Assembly: GCA_045579705.1 (NCBI GenBank)
Contig: JAZNMP010000034.1
Span: forward strand, 4,847 to 68,846
Length of the DNA: 64,000 bases
Source: Lachnocurva sp045579705
GTDB lineage: Bacteria; Bacillota; Clostridia; Lachnospirales; Lachnospiraceae
Reading direction: 5' to 3'
The first letter of the stretch is position 1. Every line of letters begins with the position of its first letter. This document shows, in pieces, positions 52,120-60,599 of this stretch. Position numbers and translations under genes: made by a program. A model generated the notes under the pieces. That model saw only the letters and a program-made list of their open reading frames with translations, searched no databases and was not told the origin of the DNA.

Positions 52120-53640
52120 ATGTCATATATAGATTTCGTAAATGCTAAAAAAAATGAAAGAAATGTTACGTGGACTAAATTATCTTATGGAATATGTGAC
52201 AAGTCGTATATTAATCTTTGGCTAAAAGAAGAGAGGCTTCCTAAATATTATTTAAGAAACCGTGTTATGGGAAGATTAGGAATTGATACGTCACAGATTT
52301 CTTGCTATTTATCGAGTAGCGAGAATCAAAGATTTAATAAAAGAAGGGAAATTTTATTTTGTTATAAGAATAGAGAGTTTGACAGTTGCCTTGATTTGAT
52401 AGATAAATATGAGTCAGAAGTAATGGACGATATTGACACACAGTTTGTATTGGATATTAGAGCAAGTATTTTCTTATATAACGGAAATGGAAAGGCTGCA
52501 AAACCACTGGTTGAAGATTTACTCAATCGTTCCATTCCAGGTGTTACGTGTAAGAATATTTGTGAATATGAGGTTTCTCAGCTGGAGTTGATGTATGTAT
52601 ATAAAAAAATATTTTGCAGGCTTTTGCTGGATAAAGAGAAGAAATCTTTCGAAACCATGAATGAATTTGAGATGATTCTTACATATATTGCTAATAAGTT
52701 CACAGGTAATATGAAGGCTTTGTTGTATTCTATTTATACAGCTGAATATGTTAAGACTGCAATTAGATATTCTTGGAAAAGCAAGAACGAAATCTTAAAG
52801 TATATAAATAAGGCGTTGAATATTTTAGCTGAAGAAAAATGCTTGTGTTCTATAATGCAATTACTATTACTCAAGAGGGATTTAGTAAATGATATAGATG
52901 AAATTGTTAATATAGATCGAATGATTGAAGGATTAAAAATTCTTAAAGAATATGGTTATTCAGAAGATGGAATACTTTTAACTTCGGATTTATATATGGA
53001 ATTTGAAGCGGTTTCAGTAGCTGAGGTTGTTCGTAATAGAAGAATAACTTTGGGTTTAACACAAAAGGAAGTTGCTAAAGATATTTGCTCAGTTAGGACG
53101 CTTAATAGATGGGAAAATGAAAAAGCGGATTTTGGAAGAAAATGTATTAGTGAATTGTTAGATAGATTGTACTTACCATCGTATGTTCAATGTATAGATA
53201 GAGAGTATAGAAATAGATTACCAATAAAGAGAATTGTAGAGATTTTAAAATACGATCTAGAAAATCATATTCCGATAGAAAACTTGTTTTTTACAGAATA
53301 TGAGATAAAAGTTATGATAGAAAATCTAGATTTATTCGCGTATGAGGATAGCTGTAAAATACAGCAAATAATTGAAAATAGTTTTGAAAAAGGATATGTA
53401 ATTAATAAGGAATTAAAGCATAAATATTGTATATGGAAAATAAATCATCTAAAGGAAAATCAAAGAGCGTTGAGAAAATATGCAAAAAAAGCCTTGTATT
53501 ATAATTTAAAGGCAAATAGTGCCAATGATATGGGTGTTCTTCTTAGGAGTGTTGGATTAGTCTCTGCTAAACTAGAGGGAATTAATAGTGTTAGGAGAAA
53601 ACTTCAAATAGAAACGCTGCTTGATTTTTATGCTGAATAA
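52120..53640 (+). CDS. Transcriptional regulator with two XRE-like HTH modules and helical repeats
   Basis: A 506-residue protein; ATG 52120 follows ACAGGGG and starts one base after the protease 3 stop. An N-terminal HTH-like module (TWTKLSYGICDKSYINLWLK, then LPKYYLRNRVMGRLGI; residues 18-55) is followed by TPR-like helices. A second, clearer Cro/C1 HTH is central (VRNRRITLGLTQKEVAKDIC, then SVRTLNRWENEKADFG; about 303-350) with more helices after it. The layout recalls peptide-sensing TPR regulators but duplicated in one chain. It probably controls this locus, perhaps through the shared 18-base site at 41215 and 53653. Confidence 0.72.
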   Translation: MSYIDFVNAKKNERNVTWTKLSYGICDKSYINLWLKEERLPKYYLRNRVMGRLGIDTSQISCYLSSSENQRFNKRREILFCYKNREFDSCLDLIDKYESEVMDDIDTQFVLDIRASIFLYNGNGKAAKPLVEDLLNRSIPGVTCKNICEYEVSQLELMYVYKKIFCRLLLDKEKKSFETMNEFEMILTYIANKFTGNMKALLYSIYTAEYVKTAIRYSWKSKNEILKYINKALNILAEEKCLCSIMQLLLLKRDLVNDIDEIVNIDRMIEGLKILKEYGYSEDGILLTSDLYMEFEAVSVAEVVRNRRITLGLTQKEVAKDICSVRTLNRWENEKADFGRKCISELLDRLYLPSYVQCIDREYRNRLPIKRIVEILKYDLENHIPIENLFFTEYEIKVMIENLDLFAYEDSCKIQQIIENSFEKGYVINKELKHKYCIWKINHLKENQRALRKYAKKALYYNLKANSANDMGVLLRSVGLVSAKLEGINSVRRKLQIETLLDFYAE

Positions 53641-53652
53641 AGTGTGTTCTGA

Positions 53653-53670
53653 AAGTTTACAGATATGTCA
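53653..53670 (+). promoter_or_regulatory. Second copy of the locus-specific operator candidate, before protease 4
   Basis: AAGTTTACAGATATGTCA matches the site before precursor 1 at 17 of 18 bases. Downstream, CATATGGATTTATCCATAT forms a further palindrome-like segment, and CCATATCTACTTT resembles the sequence before protease 3 (CCATATCTCCATTT near 50473). Confidence 0.55.
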
Positions 53671-53729
53671 TATGGATTTATCCATATCTACTTTTTAAAT
53701 CAAGGGGAAAGAAGAATGAAGAAAAAAAA

Positions 53730-55310
53730 TTGATTTTTTTTATTTTTATGGTGCTTATATTGATTGCTTTTGTTCCATATAAGAATAGGACATATATTGA
53801 AAGTAAGGTTATGTATGCATCGAATTTTAGTCATGAAAGAAATAGCGAGAATAGTTTAATTTTTAAAGGCAAAAGTATATTAGTTGGTGGATATAACATA
53901 AGATTTGAAGAAAACGTGTATAAAAAAGAAAATGTATCGCGAATGGTTTCGATAATCAGGAAAGATTTATGCAATATACATGGTGATTTTAAAAATGCTA
54001 AAAAGGGATATATTTATGTAGTTCCAGAAGAATGGGGGAATGTTTCAAAAGAAAAAAACGCTGTTTTCACAAGTGTTAAAGATGTGGTGAACGGAAATTA
54101 TTTAAAAGATTGTGCTGAAGAGTTTGTTGAAATAAATGGGGAGTGGAAGAGACTTTCTATAAAAGAAATAATAAGAAATGATTTAAAGAAAAGGAGAGTT
54201 GAAGAATACTTAAGGAGTAAGGATATTAAATTTGCATTGTCGTTGAATCCTATAGTTTTAGATAAGAGAATTAATCCGAATTATAAAAAGGCAGAATCGC
54301 TATTTATTGATTATGGTGTTTGGATATATAAGAAATATGGTGTTGATGCTTTTCTAAAAGATAGGGGAGATAGAATAAATGAATATTATTTGGAAAAAAC
54401 AAATCAACTGAAGCATGTAAATATAGATCAGGCATTCAAAGAAGGAACGGAATTTAAAGTTATAAAAACCAATCCCTATACTATTGAAAATGAAAGTTTT
54501 ACTTTGGTATTTACAAAAGAGTTTAAAGGTACTTTGGAGTCTGAGTATAAAGCAATAAAGCAAATATTGCATGGAAATCAATGTGTAAAGAACATATTAA
54601 GGAATAGTAATATTGTAAGTGATAAAAAACTAAATAGAAAAATGAAGGCTATTATTAGTTATGTTGGAAAAGGAAATGCGTGTTCGCGTAATGGTAACAA
54701 AATAGTAATATGTAATAATGCTGTAGAGATTGAGTATATTATGCATGAATTAGTGCATTTATATTCTGATTATGTTCATAAAAATGATAATGAATGGCTT
54801 GTAGAAGGAACAGCGGTTTATATTGAAGCATTAGCAGAGCAGGAGGCATATAAAAAAGGATATATTTCAGAGATGTATTGTCCGTACTTTTATAACAAAG
54901 ATAAATATAAAGAAGAAGAAAACACGTTTTTTGAAGAACTGGTTAAGAAATATGAATATCTAAAAAAGGATAAGATGAAAAAGAAAAACTTTGATAAGAA
55001 ACTTTACTGTAATTGTGCAGCGGCAGTTGCGTTTAACTATCCAGTAAGTGGAAATAATCGTTTATCAGAATCATATGCTTATAAACCTATATCGGAGGTC
55101 GTTGGTATATATAATAATAAAAATATACTGAATGATATGTCATATTATCAGGCTGCACTATTTGTCGATTATTTGATGGAACATAATATGAATAAACAGA
55201 TAAGGGATTACGGATATTCAAAACGCGGGTTTGAGAAACATTTTGGAATGAATGAAAACAAAATGTATATGAAGTTTAGGAAATGGGTTGATAATAAGTA
55301 TAATAAATAG
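53730..55310 (+). CDS. HExxH metalloprotease 4, with a frameshifted or phase-variable start
   Basis: The open frame of 526 residues begins at TTG 53730, but the ribosome site AAGGGG fits the ATG at 53716. That ATG reads MKKKN then stops, because an A8 tract (53722-53729) is one base short; A9 would give MKKKKLIFFIFMVLILIAFV, matching protease 3. The rest is intact: anchor span, FVPYKNRTYIESK, IYVVPEEWGN, NGEWKRLSIKEIIRND, zinc site IMHELVHLYS (His339, Glu340, His343 from the TTG) and Glu359 in EWLVEGTAVYIE. It is AT-rich like the rest of the locus. It is the last gene of the peptide locus. Confidence 0.75.
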   Translation: MIFFIFMVLILIAFVPYKNRTYIESKVMYASNFSHERNSENSLIFKGKSILVGGYNIRFEENVYKKENVSRMVSIIRKDLCNIHGDFKNAKKGYIYVVPEEWGNVSKEKNAVFTSVKDVVNGNYLKDCAEEFVEINGEWKRLSIKEIIRNDLKKRRVEEYLRSKDIKFALSLNPIVLDKRINPNYKKAESLFIDYGVWIYKKYGVDAFLKDRGDRINEYYLEKTNQLKHVNIDQAFKEGTEFKVIKTNPYTIENESFTLVFTKEFKGTLESEYKAIKQILHGNQCVKNILRNSNIVSDKKLNRKMKAIISYVGKGNACSRNGNKIVICNNAVEIEYIMHELVHLYSDYVHKNDNEWLVEGTAVYIEALAEQEAYKKGYISEMYCPYFYNKDKYKEEENTFFEELVKKYEYLKKDKMKKKNFDKKLYCNCAAAVAFNYPVSGNNRLSESYAYKPISEVVGIYNNKNILNDMSYYQAALFVDYLMEHNMNKQIRDYGYSKRGFEKHFGMNENKMYMKFRKWVDNKYNK

Positions 55311-55355
55311 TGTAAAATATATGCTTAGGTAGTTTTGTATAAAGGAGCATATATT

Positions 55356-57842
55356 ATGATAGGCTTAACAGCGTCGGAAGCAAAAGCTGAATTAAGAAAA
55401 GGGAATGGAAATATACAGTCAGAGAAATCTCAGAAGACTGTTAAAGATATTATCAGAGAGAATACTTTTACGTATTTCAACTTAATATTCCTAGTTATTT
55501 CTATATTGTTGATAGTGGCTGGTAGTTTTAATAGTCTGACTTTCCTGCCGGTTATCTTTGCGAATATGATAATTGGTATAGTCCAGGAAATCTATGCTAA
55601 GAATGTCTTAGATAAACTTTCTATTATAAATGCGCCAAATATCATATGTTTGAGAGATGGAACAGAAACTAGAGTAAAGGTGGAGGAGCTCGTATGTAGA
55701 GATGTTATCGTTCTGCATTCTGGAGATCAGATACCTGCAGATGCTCGCGTTTTAGAAGGGCAGGTATACGTAAATGAAGCTTTACTTACAGGTGAGTCTG
55801 ATGAGATTGAGAAGAATCCAGAAGATGAACTTATGTCAGGAAGTTTCGTAGTTTCCGGGACTTGTCGTGCAGAGCTTATTAGAGTTGGAAAAAATTCGTA
55901 CATAAATAAACTGATGCAGGAAGCAAAAGCTCTTCCACAAGGTGAGCAGTCAGAGATGGTTCGTTCGATAGATAATCTCGTAGGTTTCATGGGCATACTT
56001 CTCATTCCGATTGGTGTGACTCTGTTTGTTCAGGCATATTATTTTAAAGGGACTGCTTTTTCCTCAAGCGTTACATCTATGGTGGCTGCAGTAATCGGTA
56101 TGATTCCGGAAGGATTGTATCTGCTGGTTAGTGTGACACTAGCGATGAGTGCAGTGAGACTCGCTGCTAGACAGGTTATGCTTCATAATATGAAGAGTAT
56201 TGAGTCGCTCGCCAGAGTAGATGTACTTTGTGTGGACAAGACGGGAACTATTACGGATACAAAGATGCTCGTTTGCGACGTAATAAGCCCTGAAGATACA
56301 AATGAATATGATCTGTTCCAGGTTACAGAGACAGAGGTGGACGATAGGGAGTTAGAAGGAGCTCATAAGTCAAAGCTTCCGAAGAAACCCGCTGAAACTG
56401 AGAAACTTATGCATATTACAGAGGAACAGAAGGTTAGAATCGGTTCATACCTTAGAGCTCTTAGTGATGATAATCTCACTATGGTGGCCATGCGTGAATT
56501 TTTTGAAGAGAATGCTGTTTATAGAGCTTTGAATGGAATGAATTTCTCTTCAAAATATAAATTCTCTAGTGTACAGTTTGAGGATGGTACATACGTATTT
56601 GGAGCACCGGATATATTACTTAGAGCGTGTGGTCGTGATTATTCAGATCTCGTAAATAACTATGCAAACAGAGGATATAGAGTATTGCTCTTTGCGAGAT
56701 ATGGAACAGGGAGTATTCCGGTTCCGTCGGATGGGCGTTTGATACAGGAGGTTATTCCAGAATTCTTTGTATTGCTTCAGAATCCTGTTAGAGAAAATGC
56801 GAAGAGAACTTTTTCTTACTTTAAGAAGCAGGGAGTTACGATAAAAGTAATCTCTGGAGATAATCCTAGGACAGTTTCCGAGGTAAGTAAGCAGGCGAAC
56901 ATCGATGGTGCGGAAAAATACGTCGATGCATCTACATTAAAGACTAAGAATGACATATTAAATGCGGTTCGTGAATATACGGTATTCGGCCGAGTTACAC
57001 CGGAACAGAAACGTATGATAGTAAAAGCCTTGAAATTTGACGGACATACGGTTGCGATGACAGGAGATGGTGTAAACGATATTCTCGCTATGAAAGATGC
57101 TGATTGCTCTATCGCTATGGCTTCGGGTTCGGATGCGGCAGTTCAGTCATCACAGGTTGTGCTATTGGATTCTGATTTCTCGCATTTGCCACAGATTGTC
57201 AGCGAGGGTCGTAGGGTTATCAACAATATTCAGAGATCGGCAAGTTTGTTCCTGGTAAAAAATATTTTTTCATTACTTCTCGCAGTGTTTGCGATAGTAT
57301 CGATTATGAGTTATCCGCTGAAACCGGCTCAGATTACATTAATCAGTGCGTTTAATATCGGAATCCCGGCATTTTTCCTGGCTCTAGAACCTTCGCATCA
57401 GAGGATTCAGGGTAGATTCCTGCGAAAAGTTTTGATAAAAAGTTTGCCGGCAGCACTTACAGATTTCTTTGCCATCGCTGCACTCGTTGTCTTCGGTCAG
57501 GTGTTTGGAGTAGGTGCTCGTGATATTTCAGTGGCGGCGACGTTCCTGCTCGCTATAGTAGGTTTCATAATCCTGGTAAATATCGCTAAGCCTCTGAATA
57601 TTTATAGAGGTGTAGTTATAATCGGCTGCATGATAGGTTTGGGCGTAACAGCTTTTTACCTAAACTCCATGTTTGAAATTGAGTTTATTTCTACACGTTG
57701 TATGATGCTTTTTACACTATTTGCTATTGCAACTGAGCCGTTTATGCGATATCTTACTATGATAGGTGATTGGTTGGAAGAAAAAGAGAACAATCGCCTT
57801 AATAAAGTGAAGAAACTTAAGTTTAAAACAGATAAATTGTAA
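55356..57842 (+). CDS. Cation-translocating P-type ATPase
   Basis: An 828-residue ATPase; ATG 55356 is chosen because AAAGGAG ends eight bases before it. Motifs: VNEALLTGESDEIEKN (actuator TGES), IGMIPEGLYLLVSVTLAMSA (fourth membrane helix with PEGL), VLCVDKTGTITDTKM (phosphorylated Asp), VKVISGD-type IKVISGDNPRTVSEV, and AMTGDGVNDILAMKDADCSI (hinge). About ten membrane spans. The PEGL helix points to a calcium- or magnesium-type pump (P2/P3-like) rather than a heavy-metal pump, and there is no N-terminal metal-binding domain. Substrate unproven. Confidence 0.9.
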   Translation: MIGLTASEAKAELRKGNGNIQSEKSQKTVKDIIRENTFTYFNLIFLVISILLIVAGSFNSLTFLPVIFANMIIGIVQEIYAKNVLDKLSIINAPNIICLRDGTETRVKVEELVCRDVIVLHSGDQIPADARVLEGQVYVNEALLTGESDEIEKNPEDELMSGSFVVSGTCRAELIRVGKNSYINKLMQEAKALPQGEQSEMVRSIDNLVGFMGILLIPIGVTLFVQAYYFKGTAFSSSVTSMVAAVIGMIPEGLYLLVSVTLAMSAVRLAARQVMLHNMKSIESLARVDVLCVDKTGTITDTKMLVCDVISPEDTNEYDLFQVTETEVDDRELEGAHKSKLPKKPAETEKLMHITEEQKVRIGSYLRALSDDNLTMVAMREFFEENAVYRALNGMNFSSKYKFSSVQFEDGTYVFGAPDILLRACGRDYSDLVNNYANRGYRVLLFARYGTGSIPVPSDGRLIQEVIPEFFVLLQNPVRENAKRTFSYFKKQGVTIKVISGDNPRTVSEVSKQANIDGAEKYVDASTLKTKNDILNAVREYTVFGRVTPEQKRMIVKALKFDGHTVAMTGDGVNDILAMKDADCSIAMASGSDAAVQSSQVVLLDSDFSHLPQIVSEGRRVINNIQRSASLFLVKNIFSLLLAVFAIVSIMSYPLKPAQITLISAFNIGIPAFFLALEPSHQRIQGRFLRKVLIKSLPAALTDFFAIAALVVFGQVFGVGARDISVAATFLLAIVGFIILVNIAKPLNIYRGVVIIGCMIGLGVTAFYLNSMFEIEFISTRCMMLFTLFAIATEPFMRYLTMIGDWLEEKENNRLNKVKKLKFKTDKL

Positions 57843-57858
57843 ATGGAGGACAACTGTT

Positions 57859-58128
57859 ATGGCACAGACTATTGAATTTAGATACGATACACAGCTTCTG
57901 CTCGAGCCTGTAGATGATGAGGAACTCGATGTAGATGAAATCCGTGATTATATCGCAGATAATTTCATCGGTGACGAGCTTCTCTGCGTAGGAGATGAGG
58001 ATCTTATCAAACTTCATTTCCATACAAACAAACCTTGGCTAGTACTTGAGTATTGCGCTTCAAAGGGTGAAATCTATGATATCGTAGTAGAAGACATGGA
58101 TAGACAGACTCGAGGTCTTCAGGGTTAA
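57859..58128 (+). CDS. Stand-alone FakA/DAK-type C-terminal domain protein
   Basis: An 89-residue acidic protein after ATGGAGG. The segment EFRYDTQLLLEPVDDEELDV and especially LLCVGDEDLIKLHFHTNKPW followed by VLEYCASKGEIYDIVVEDMD match the region of FakA/YloV-like dihydroxyacetone-kinase family proteins in which GDS/DEDLIKVHVHTN is the mark. Here it stands alone, without the kinase half. It may assist a DegV/FakA fatty acid kinase system or have another role. The stop overlaps the next start (TAATG), so the two are translationally coupled. Confidence 0.7.
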   Translation: MAQTIEFRYDTQLLLEPVDDEELDVDEIRDYIADNFIGDELLCVGDEDLIKLHFHTNKPWLVLEYCASKGEIYDIVVEDMDRQTRGLQG

Positions 58129-58844
58129 TGCAGGATAGAGTTAGACGAGTTATTCCTAAAATAGGAATAGTGTTATTTAGTATATTTTTTGCATTTGAAT
58201 TGGTAGTACTGTTATACAGTGCTACCTTTTATAAAGCTGATGAGGAAGCGATTCGAGTCTCACATATGAAGAATGTGAGTTGTGAGGGCTCCTATTATTT
58301 ACTAAAGCCTGACGAGGATAAGGATACTCATCAGGGTATCATATTCTATCCGGGCGGAAAGGTAGAGGTCAGAGGATATCTGCCGATGGCAGAAAAAATG
58401 GCCGAAAGGGGTTATACGGTTGCCTTATGTAGAATGCCGTTTAACCTGGCTTTTTTCGATATGAATGCATACAAAGCGCCAGTAGCAAATATTAAGGGCG
58501 TCGATGAATGGTATATGATGGGTCATTCACTCGGAGGCGTAGCTGCTGGAACTTGTTTTAATAATCATCTGTCTGATTTCGAAGGATTGATACTTCTCGG
58601 TTCATATCCTTTGAAGTCGAAAGAGCCGGAGAACACACTGGTTATCTATGGAACGCAGGATTTAAACATGAAGACTGATAAGATTCATCCAAAGAATGAG
58701 GCCCTGAAACTTGACGGTGGCAACCATGCTCAGTTTGGAAATTATGGTATTCAGGCTGGTGATGGAAAAGCGACGATGAGTCGTGAGATGCAGCAGAATT
58801 TAGCTGCAGATAGAATTGTAGATTTTATAAATAGAGGGAAATAG
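58128..58844 (+). CDS. Membrane-anchored alpha/beta hydrolase
   Basis: A 238-residue protein with an N-terminal membrane span (IGIVLFSIFFAFELVVLLYS) and an extracytoplasmic alpha/beta hydrolase domain. The oxyanion region is IIFYPGGKVEVRGYLPMAEK, the nucleophile elbow is MMGHSLGGVAAG (Ser in GHSLG), and late catalytic residues are probably Asp in YGTQDLNM and His in LDGGNHAQFG. This resembles the small Abhydrolase_5-type family of Clostridia. The substrate is unknown. Confidence 0.85.
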   Translation: MQDRVRRVIPKIGIVLFSIFFAFELVVLLYSATFYKADEEAIRVSHMKNVSCEGSYYLLKPDEDKDTHQGIIFYPGGKVEVRGYLPMAEKMAERGYTVALCRMPFNLAFFDMNAYKAPVANIKGVDEWYMMGHSLGGVAAGTCFNNHLSDFEGLILLGSYPLKSKEPENTLVIYGTQDLNMKTDKIHPKNEALKLDGGNHAQFGNYGIQAGDGKATMSREMQQNLAADRIVDFINRGK

Positions 58845-58846
58845 TT

Positions 58847-59833
58847 TTGGAAATATTTGGTGTACGTTTACTTGTAATAGTAGGGGTGTATTTAGTACTT
58901 ACTTTTTTGCTTACATTGTTCATGATCGTGAAGATGTATGTGGTGGCGTTTAGAGCTAATGATAAGAAGAAAGGCAAAGAACGTCGTATTGAATTAATCC
59001 GCGAGGGCAGATGGATGCAGATGCCTCTGTATTCTATGGAGGAGTGCGCGTATAACAAACATCTTTCCTATGTACGTATTACAGTTTTTAAGAATGATAA
59101 AGTAAAGAATGGTAAATGTGCAATCGTACTCCCAGGTGGTGGTTATGCTCATACTATCAAAGATGCGGAGGGCTATGCTATAGCTGCACATCTAAACGAT
59201 ATGGGCATTACAGCTATAGTGTTAGAGTACAGAGCAGGACTTCACTGTTCTGATCACGCACCTATGCAGGATCTCGCCAGAACTGTTCAGTATATGTTTG
59301 AACACAAGGACGAACTCGAAATCGATCCTACGGATTATGCTTTGGTTGGATTCTCGGCTGGAGGAAACCTCGCTGGAATCTTTGGATCTAAGATATATGG
59401 ATATGAAAAATACGGTGTCGAGAAACCGGGTTGCCTGATACTGGGTTATCCTTGGACAAATATAAATCATTGGATGGATCATCCTTACTGGAATATCTGG
59501 GATGGACTTATAGGTGTTTGGTTCTCCGAACGTGGAAATCTGTTTATGTTTGGCTGGACACCTACCAGTGAGCAGAGAGAATCTCTCTGTGTTCAGAACT
59601 GGATAGATGATGACTTTCCGAAGACATATATGTTTACTGGTGATGATGACATCATCGTTCGCTCCGGATCACATACAGATGTTCTCGCAAAAGCTTTTAA
59701 GAAACACAATATTCCTTATAAATATCAGCAATTCTACCGTGTACCGCATGGAGTTGGAATCGGTAAAGGTACAAATGCTGAAGGATGGCTTGAAGAAGCT
59801 GTTCAGTATTGGGAGAGCGATATAGAAAAATAA
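58847..59833 (+). CDS. Alpha/beta hydrolase, esterase/lipase-like
   Basis: A 328-residue protein with a TTG start at 58847 after AGAGGG. One N-terminal span (LLVIVGVYLVLTFLLTLFMI) precedes the domain. Motifs: CAIVLPGGGYAHTIKDAEGY (oxyanion hole), ALVGFSAGGNLAG (nucleophile Ser in GFSAG), TGDDDIIVRSGSH (Asp), and FYRVPHGVGIGKG (His). This set matches acetyl-xylan/acetyl esterase-like hydrolases. It follows the previous hydrolase by two bases, so the pair may act on the same envelope or glycan substrate. Confidence 0.87.
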   Translation: MEIFGVRLLVIVGVYLVLTFLLTLFMIVKMYVVAFRANDKKKGKERRIELIREGRWMQMPLYSMEECAYNKHLSYVRITVFKNDKVKNGKCAIVLPGGGYAHTIKDAEGYAIAAHLNDMGITAIVLEYRAGLHCSDHAPMQDLARTVQYMFEHKDELEIDPTDYALVGFSAGGNLAGIFGSKIYGYEKYGVEKPGCLILGYPWTNINHWMDHPYWNIWDGLIGVWFSERGNLFMFGWTPTSEQRESLCVQNWIDDDFPKTYMFTGDDDIIVRSGSHTDVLAKAFKKHNIPYKYQQFYRVPHGVGIGKGTNAEGWLEEAVQYWESDIEK

Positions 59834-59847
59834 TGTAGAATAGTAGA

Positions 59848-59885
59848 ACCCCCTTTCGCTGTTGGAGCGAAAGGGGGTTTTTATT
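59848..59885. terminator. Rho-independent terminator between converging genes
   Basis: AACCCCCTTTCGCT pairs with AGCGAAAGGGGGTT and runs into TTTATT on the plus strand. It touches the stop codon of the minus-strand kinase-like gene, which may share it. Confidence 0.9.
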
Positions 59886-60480
59886 AGAAGCTTCTAGCTA
59901 AATCACATATTAAATCGACACATCTGTCCTCACCGAGTTTACCACTGTCGAGAGATAAATCGTAGTTCTGATAATGGCCCCAGGTTTGATCAGTGTAGTA
60001 TTTATAGTATGTCATACGCTGTTTGTCTTTCTTGTGTATTCTTTTTTCAATAGCGATGTCCTTCATATCGCCATATCGATCGAGTACACGTTTCTTTCTG
60101 CTTTCGATATTTGCGTGAATGAGGATATTAATGCATGGAATTTCTTCCTGGGTAAGGATGTAATCGGAGCAGCGTCCCACGATAACACAAGGTCCTTTCT
60201 TTGCTTCTTCGATTATAATCTTTCGCTGAGCGAGATAGATTTCGTCCTGTGGTGACTGGAAATACATCGTGCTGGCAGCAGAAATATTGAACCACATGTT
60301 TGCACCGGTAGAACTCTCGCCCTGCTCTTCGATGATCTCGTTACAGTAGCCAGAATCCTTTGATGCTTTATCTATGATTTCACCATCGAGAAAAGGAATT
60401 CCGAGTTTCTGTGCTACCTTCTGTGCGATAGAGTGTCCGCCGCTTCCAAATTCTCGATTGATAGTAATTACAGGAATCAT
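59884..60480 (-). CDS. Cytidylate kinase-like family protein
   Basis: A 198-residue protein of the cytidylate-kinase-2 type. The N-terminal P-loop variant is TINREFGSGGHSIAQKVAQK, then LGIPFLDGEIIDKASKDSGY. VIVGRCSDYILTQEEIP and RVLDRYGDMKDIAIEKRIHK follow, with the lid region MTYYKYYTDQTWGHYQNYDL. The family phosphorylates nucleotides in some members, but this branch is distinct from canonical Cmk and its substrate is unproven. AAAGGAGG precedes the ATG on the minus strand. Confidence 0.85.
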   Translation of the reverse strand: MIPVITINREFGSGGHSIAQKVAQKLGIPFLDGEIIDKASKDSGYCNEIIEEQGESSTGANMWFNISAASTMYFQSPQDEIYLAQRKIIIEEAKKGPCVIVGRCSDYILTQEEIPCINILIHANIESRKKRVLDRYGDMKDIAIEKRIHKKDKQRMTYYKYYTDQTWGHYQNYDLSLDSGKLGEDRCVDLICDLARSF

Positions 60481-60599
60481 AATAACCTCCTTTGTAAGTC
60501 CCCTAATGTTGCTTTAATTAATTATAGCATTTTTGTGGTAAAATGGTTAGGTCTCATTTCGGTTATGGGACAGATCAGATTGATAAAGGTGTTTAGAAT

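Noticed and set aside
55335..55355. TTG start for the P-type ATPase at 55335
   Set aside because: It lies upstream of the ribosome site AAAGGAG (55341-55347), which fits ATG 55356.
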